The position numbers were made by a program, and so were the translations under genes. Positions 6,989 through 10,762 of a DNA stretch of 10,762 nucleotides are shown here, one piece after another. Where the stretch lies: contig CAYMVZ010000086.1 in the NCBI GenBank assembly GCA_964394335.1, positions 1 through 10,762 on the forward strand. Reading direction: 5' to 3'. Each line of letters begins with the position of its first letter. Positions within the stretch are counted from its first letter, which is position 1. Below the pieces are notes generated by a model. The model saw only the letters and a program-made list of their open reading frames with translations. It had not been told where the DNA came from and ran no database searches. This DNA is from CAJXCL01 sp964394335. GTDB lineage: Bacteria; Nitrospinota; Nitrospinia; CAJXCL01.

Positions 6989-9340
6989 ATGATTAAACGT
7001 GACATTCACCTTCCACCCGAACACATCTATCCAGTGGATGAATGGAAGATGATAGAGAAAGAATTCTATCCCTCTTTTCTCGCCCAGGCCGAAACCATCT
7101 TTGCGATGAGCAACGGTTATCTCGGGATGCGTGGAAATTTTGAGGAAGGAAGACCTGCCTTTCAGACCGGGACCTTTGTAAACGGATTTCATGAAACCTG
7201 GCCAATCATTTATGGAGAAGAAGCTTACGGTTTCGCGAAAACCGGACAGACCATGTTGAATGTGATAGACAGCAAGATTATCAGGCTGTATGTAGATGAC
7301 GAAATATTTTATATTCCCACAGCAAACCTCCTTCAATTCGAACGAATTCTCGACATGAAATCTGGAACACTCAAGCGGGAAATTTTGTGGGAAACCCCGT
7401 CTGGAAAACAGGTGTTGATCAAATCAGAGAGGTTCGTTTCCTTCAAGCATCGACATCTTGCTGCAATTTCCTATGAGCTTACCATTTTAAATGCAGGGGC
7501 GCTGGTTGTGCTTATATCGGAAATGCTCAGTCCCTCTTCAAACCAGAATCGGGCTAAAAGGAAAGACCCACGACAAGCAAGGAGGGTGAGCGATCGGGCG
7601 CTTATTCCTGTAGAAAGCTATAACAAGGACCTGCGTATTTTATTGGGTCATTCCACAAGTAACAGCAAGATGGCAATCTCCTGTGGCATAGACCACAAGA
7701 TAGAGACTGAATGCTCTTTTTCTTATACAGACCAGTGCTCGGAAAACAAGGGTGAAGTAGACTTTTCTATAAACGCGCAGCCAGGTGTGCCTATCCGCTT
7801 AACGAAGTTCATATCTTACCACACATCGAGAAGCTCCTCTCCTAATGAGCTTTGTTCCAGGTCAGAACGAACGCTGGATCGCGCGGTAGACGAGGGATTT
7901 GATAATATACAGGAAACTCAGCGAGAGTTTATGGACGATTTTTGGAGCAGAAGTGACATCATGGTCAGTGGTAGCCTTCCTCGAGCTCAGCAGCTCATCC
8001 GTTTCAATCTTTTTCAGATTCTACAGGCATCAGGGAGAGCGGAAGGCACCGGGGTTGGAGCAAGAGGGCTCACCGGATCGGCCTACGATGGTCATTATTT
8101 CTGGGATACAGAAATGTACCTCCTTCCTTTTTTGATTTATACTTCACCACTAATAGCAAGGAACCTCTTGAAATTCCGTTACAGCTATCTGAACAAGGCA
8201 AAAAAACGTGCTAAAGAGGTGAATCAGAAGGGCGCTCTTTTTCCCTGGAGGACCATTAATGGTGATGAAGCATCGGCGTATTATGCAGCTGGAACAGCCC
8301 AATATCACATCAATGCGGACATAATTTATGCTTTAAGGAAATATGTTGAAGTTACAGGAGATGAGGATTTCCTGTACAGTTTTGGTGCAGAAATGCTTGT
8401 TGAAACAGCTCGGCTATGGCTGGACCTTGGAAGCTATTCACAGGCAAAAGGCAACAAATTTTGTATTCATGGCGTAACCGGTCCCGATGAATATAACGCC
8501 ATTGTGGACAACAACATGTTTACTAATATGATGGCCAGGGAGAATATGAGCTATGCAGTAAGAACAATAGAGACGCTTATGGAGAAAAACAAGGAGAGCT
8601 TTAATGCGCTGGCTCATAAAACCGACTTAGAAATTTCCGAAGTAAAAGAATGGGAAAAAGCCGTAGACAACATGTATATTCCTTATGAGCCGGAAAGTGG
8701 CATCCATCCTCAAGACGATAATTTCATGAGCAGGAAAGCCTGGGATTTCAAAAATACTCCGGTAGACAAATATCCGCTCCTGCTCCATTTCCATCCATTG
8801 GTTATTTATAGATCCAGGGTCATCAAGCAAGCCGATGTAATATTAGCAATGTTTTTACTCGGCAGGGAATTTTCCAGGGAACAGAAGAAACGTAACTTCG
8901 ACTATTATGAACCATTGACCACGGGCGACTCATCCCTTTCCGCCTGCATTCAAAGCATCATCGCATCAGAAGTGGGATACGTGGAAAAGGCATCGGAACA
9001 TCTCAAGTACGCGCTTCTCATGGATCTCGCGGATATAGGGGGAAACGTGCAGGATGGCGCCCATATTGCGGCTATGGGAGGTACCTGGATGGCCTTCGTC
9101 TACGGATTCGCCGGCATGCGAGATTACGATGGTTGTTTATCTTTCGATCCAAAACTACCTGAAACGATTTCAGAAATCCGGTTTCCCATTACAATTCACG
9201 GGCAGTTACTGGGAGTGGATATAAATAAAGATTCGGTCACCTATCTTCTAAAAATGGGTTCTGAGCTGGTTATCAAACATCGGGATAAGGAGGTCAAACT
9301 TATCTCAGGAAAACCCGTGTCTTTGAAAATTATGGGTTAG
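6989..9340 (+). CDS. Glycoside hydrolase family 65 disaccharide phosphorylase (maltose/trehalose/kojibiose phosphorylase type)
   Basis: GH65 enzymes split an alpha-linked glucose disaccharide with inorganic phosphate, giving beta-glucose 1-phosphate and a sugar, in the cytosol. The 783 residues cover the whole family: an N-terminal beta-sandwich beginning YPVDEWKMIEKEF and FAMSNGYLGMRGNFEEG, a helical linker, the (alpha/alpha)6 barrel with GLTGSAYDGHYFWDTEMY near residue 360, and the general acid Glu501 in VTGPDEY. The phosphate-site region reads TTGDSSLS, then DGAHIAAMGGTW and a small C-terminal beta-domain. Many characterised maltose and trehalose phosphorylases have His where Gly precedes DSSLS here, so substrate cannot be read from the sequence; maltose, trehalose, kojibiose and others are possible. 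There is no signal peptide. The partner mutase gene lies upstream. The ATG has no clear Shine-Dalgarno, but the conserved YPVDEW so near the N-terminus supports it. Confidence 0.93.
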   Translation: MIKRDIHLPPEHIYPVDEWKMIEKEFYPSFLAQAETIFAMSNGYLGMRGNFEEGRPAFQTGTFVNGFHETWPIIYGEEAYGFAKTGQTMLNVIDSKIIRLYVDDEIFYIPTANLLQFERILDMKSGTLKREILWETPSGKQVLIKSERFVSFKHRHLAAISYELTILNAGALVVLISEMLSPSSNQNRAKRKDPRQARRVSDRALIPVESYNKDLRILLGHSTSNSKMAISCGIDHKIETECSFSYTDQCSENKGEVDFSINAQPGVPIRLTKFISYHTSRSSSPNELCSRSERTLDRAVDEGFDNIQETQREFMDDFWSRSDIMVSGSLPRAQQLIRFNLFQILQASGRAEGTGVGARGLTGSAYDGHYFWDTEMYLLPFLIYTSPLIARNLLKFRYSYLNKAKKRAKEVNQKGALFPWRTINGDEASAYYAAGTAQYHINADIIYALRKYVEVTGDEDFLYSFGAEMLVETARLWLDLGSYSQAKGNKFCIHGVTGPDEYNAIVDNNMFTNMMARENMSYAVRTIETLMEKNKESFNALAHKTDLEISEVKEWEKAVDNMYIPYEPESGIHPQDDNFMSRKAWDFKNTPVDKYPLLLHFHPLVIYRSRVIKQADVILAMFLLGREFSREQKKRNFDYYEPLTTGDSSLSACIQSIIASEVGYVEKASEHLKYALLMDLADIGGNVQDGAHIAAMGGTWMAFVYGFAGMRDYDGCLSFDPKLPETISEIRFPITIHGQLLGVDINKDSVTYLLKMGSELVIKHRDKEVKLISGKPVSLKIMG

Positions 9341-9493
9341 GCCATCGGCAATCTAATAAGAAGAATTATGCGAAAAAACAAATACCTTATAAAAATTCAT
9401 CACGCAGGATGAAGAGACAAGACTTTCTAAAATTTTAAAGAGACAAACCTCTAATAGAAGATGAAACGTTATGTAAAATAGATTACTGGTAGT
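9341..9493. other. Non-coding stretch after the GH65 gene
   Basis: I see no gene, clear terminator or repeat here. The sequence is AT-rich with stops in all frames. It might be the fully decayed upstream part of the glgP remnant that follows, but no phosphorylase motif can be read in it. Confidence 0.5.
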
Positions 9494-9788
9494 TACAACA
9501 AAAGGTCCTTAATATGATTCGTGACGGATTTTTTCCCCTTCCAATCCAACTCAATTTTCTCCTGTTGTAGATACTATTTTTAATAGCGGTGATCAATATA
9601 TGATTTTATCCGATTACAGTTCTTATGTTAACTGCCAGGAAAGGGTCTCTGCCGCTTACCAGGACAAAGATCTTTGGGACAGGATGTCAATCCTTAACAC
9701 CATTAATATGGGAAAATTTTCAAGTGACCGCACTATCCGTGAATATGCCAGGGAAATCTGGGGTGTTAAACCTGTCCATGTAAAATAG
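9494..9788 (+). pseudogene. glgP: 3' remnant of a glycogen phosphorylase gene (long copy), frameshifted
   Basis: This encodes only the last ~95 residues of glycogen/alpha-glucan phosphorylase, a PLP enzyme normally over 650 residues that releases glucose 1-phosphate from glycogen. Frame one reads LQQKVLNMIRDGFF (9493-9534). Then a -1 shift in a T run leads into SPSNPTQFSPVVD, GDQYMILSDYSSYVNCQERV, MSILNTINMGKFSS and DRTIREYAREIW, ending GVKPVHVK and TAG. One T is missing in the run at 9529-9534 (six T where seven would keep the frame). In-frame stops precede both parts (TAG 9490-9492, TGA 9522-9524), and the catalytic and PLP-binding regions are absent, so no active enzyme can be made. An ATG at 9600 opens a 62-residue frame, but it starts mid-domain. 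The short copy at 1355-1445 is closely related. Neighbouring CBM48 and GH13-like genes suggest an old glycogen cluster. Confidence 0.85.
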
Positions 9789-9855
9789 CTTTTAATCAGT
9801 ACAAACCACGTTATGCAGTGGCCAAACGCTTTTAATTTATTTAAAGGAAAATAAA

Positions 9856-10286
9856 ATGGGTACATCCAAAAAGAAAAAATCTGTTACAAAAAAGTCAGGC
9901 ATTAAGAAAAAAGTCGTTAAAAAAACATCTCCATTTCCCGGAAAAACAAAGAAAACCGGTTCGGCAAAGAAGACAACGTCAGAGGGACTGAAAAAACAAT
10001 ATTTAAAATCCAAAAATATATGCAGAGTTACATTCAGGCTGCCACAAAAAGCTGCGCCAACAGCATCCAAATAAGTCTTGTTGGTGAATTTAATAACTGG
10101 GATAGCAATTCTAACATTATGAAGAGACTTAAAAGTGGAGTTTTTACGATTACTCTCGATCTTAAACTAGGAAAAGAATATCATTTCCGCTATCTTACCA
10201 ATAATTCTCAATGGATAAATGATGAGTACGCGGATAAATATGAGCCAAACCCTTACGGAGGTGAAAACTCTGTTATTGCTCTTTAA
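9856..10286 (+). pseudogene. Lys-rich, CBM48 (isoamylase early-set) glycogen-binding protein, frameshifted
   Basis: Two overlapping frames encode one protein split by a single-base shift. The first (9856-10074) starts after AAGGAA with a basic low-complexity segment (about residues 1-45, rich in Lys, Ser, Thr), then KKQYLKSKNICRVTFRLPQKAAPTASK and TAA. The second frame continues at once as ISLVGEFNNWDSNSN, LKSGVFTITLDL, GKEYHFRYL and DKYEPNPYGGENS. Joined at 10069-10074 (one extra A in AAATAA would restore ASKISLVGEF), they give about 143 residues: a complete CBM48/AMPK-type domain with FNNW and FRYL motifs, which binds alpha-glucans. Small stand-alone CBM48 proteins are known; the Lys-rich extension is unusual. 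Whether this is a real mutation, a sequencing error in an A run or recoding is open; I see no canonical slippery heptamer. The glgP remnant and GH13-like neighbours fit a glycogen role. Confidence 0.75.
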
Positions 10287-10300
10287 TAAAGATTAAAATC

Positions 10301-10762
10301 CTATATAACTTCCCATATTCTGAAACCACATGGTTCCAAGTCAAAGCAAAATTCCCGATCATCTACAATAATCTCTTTACCTGATAAGGCATTTCTGAGT
10401 TTTTTCTTAAAAAGCGAAACCCTGCCAAGGTCGCAATCTAAAGTAATTTTTTGACTCGAATTAGTATCAAGGTTTGAAAAAATAATAAAGTCGTTTTCCT
10501 TGAGGGAATCGGAATAGCGCAAGATACCTAATATAGCGTCATGATCCTTATCAATAAATTCAAGATTGCCACTCTTCCAAAAAATGGAATGTTTATCAAG
10601 AAAGCTGTTAACCTGAATTATAAAATCTGAATAATTCTCATCTGTCTTTATTTTTATCTTTTTAGGCACACCTCTGAAATCCAGTTTCCTGGAAAATCCG
10701 TGTTCAACCCCTTGCACTATTCCTGTTGCTCCCATTCCGTAAAGAGCAGAAATAATATAGCG
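10301..10762 (-). CDS. C-terminal part of an alpha-amylase-family (GH13-like) protein (truncated by window edge)
   Basis: The minus-strand frame is open from the window edge at 10762 to TAG at 10303-10301, so only the last ~153 residues are seen. The segment ALYGMGATGIVQGVEHGF resembles the eighth strand of the GH13 barrel, where family members read like GIVQGxE near the end of the catalytic domain. A helix with NSFLDKHSIFW follows, then a beta-rich region (LEFIDKDHDAILGILRYS, FIIFSNLDTNSSQ) ending LEPCGFRIWEV, like the C-terminal beta-domain of amylases. The catalytic Asp and Glu residues lie upstream and are not visible, so activity and substrate cannot be judged. An ATG at 10735 is internal and not the start. 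It converges on the CBM48 gene, 14 bases apart, with no obvious terminator between them. The context suggests glycogen or maltodextrin metabolism. Confidence 0.65.
   Translation of the reverse strand, partial: RYIISALYGMGATGIVQGVEHGFSRKLDFRGVPKKIKIKTDENYSDFIIQVNSFLDKHSIFWKSGNLEFIDKDHDAILGILRYSDSLKENDFIIFSNLDTNSSQKITLDCDLGRVSLFKKKLRNALSGKEIIVDDREFCFDLEPCGFRIWEVI

Noticed and set aside
9600..9788. A separate 62-residue gene starting at ATG 9600.
   Set aside because: It is the tail of glycogen phosphorylase; homology continues upstream of the ATG, so it is part of the remnant and not an independent gene.
10069..10074. Programmed ribosomal frameshifting in the CBM48 gene.
   Set aside because: No X XXY YYZ slippery heptamer precedes the stop and no strong downstream stem is evident, so mutation or sequencing error is more likely.
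1..10762. CRISPR array, tRNA, rRNA, integrase or intact insertion sequence.
   Set aside because: I found no regularly spaced repeats, cloverleaf-like sequence, rRNA signature or transposase/integrase coding sequence in reading the window.

Overview
The window reads as chromosomal DNA of a Gram-negative bacterium. The order of genes, the sequence feel of the proteins and the structured intergenic repeats would fit a Desulfobacterota (former deltaproteobacterial) genome, but this is an inference: there is no rRNA, tRNA or other strong marker in view. Most of it is central carbon and glucan-storage metabolism on the + strand.

Layout. At the left edge is the C-terminal half of an M23 (LytM-type) peptidoglycan endopeptidase. 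A 280-bp gap follows with a ~50-bp hairpin repeat and a cluster of four small hairpins. Next is a minus-strand secreted DUF1566-type protein. A 430-bp gap then contains a short decayed copy of the 3' end of a glycogen phosphorylase gene. From 1651 to 9340 come five + strand genes: ATP-type PEP carboxykinase (pckA), glyceraldehyde-3-phosphate dehydrogenase (gap), a divergent enolase-family protein, a beta-phosphoglucomutase-type HAD phosphatase and a GH65 disaccharide phosphorylase. To the right lie a second, longer glycogen phosphorylase 3' remnant, a small Lys-rich protein with a CBM48 glycogen-binding domain that is broken by a frameshift, and the convergent 3' end of a GH13-like gene that runs off the window.

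How the genes fit together. PckA turns oxaloacetate into PEP, enolase interconverts PEP and 2-phosphoglycerate, and GAPDH works further along the same reversible path, so the left block is gluconeogenic or glycolytic. GH65 phosphorolysis releases beta-glucose 1-phosphate and the HAD mutase converts it to glucose 6-phosphate, a classic two-gene module. The right end (glycogen phosphorylase remnant, CBM48 protein, GH13-like enzyme) is glycogen-related. The window thus links gluconeogenesis with disaccharide and glycogen turnover.

Main points for a second look: an enolase homologue that keeps the barrel catalytic residues but has lost the N-terminal signatures and carries an insertion of about 40 residues; a GAPDH with Tyr where the NAD-selective Asp is expected; two related glgP 3' remnants in direct orientation about 8.3 kb apart; a hairpin repeat family whose two copies show a compensatory base-pair change; an inverted repeat inside the candidate gap promoter; and a one-base frameshift in the CBM48 gene. 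I see no clear previously undescribed defence or mobile system.
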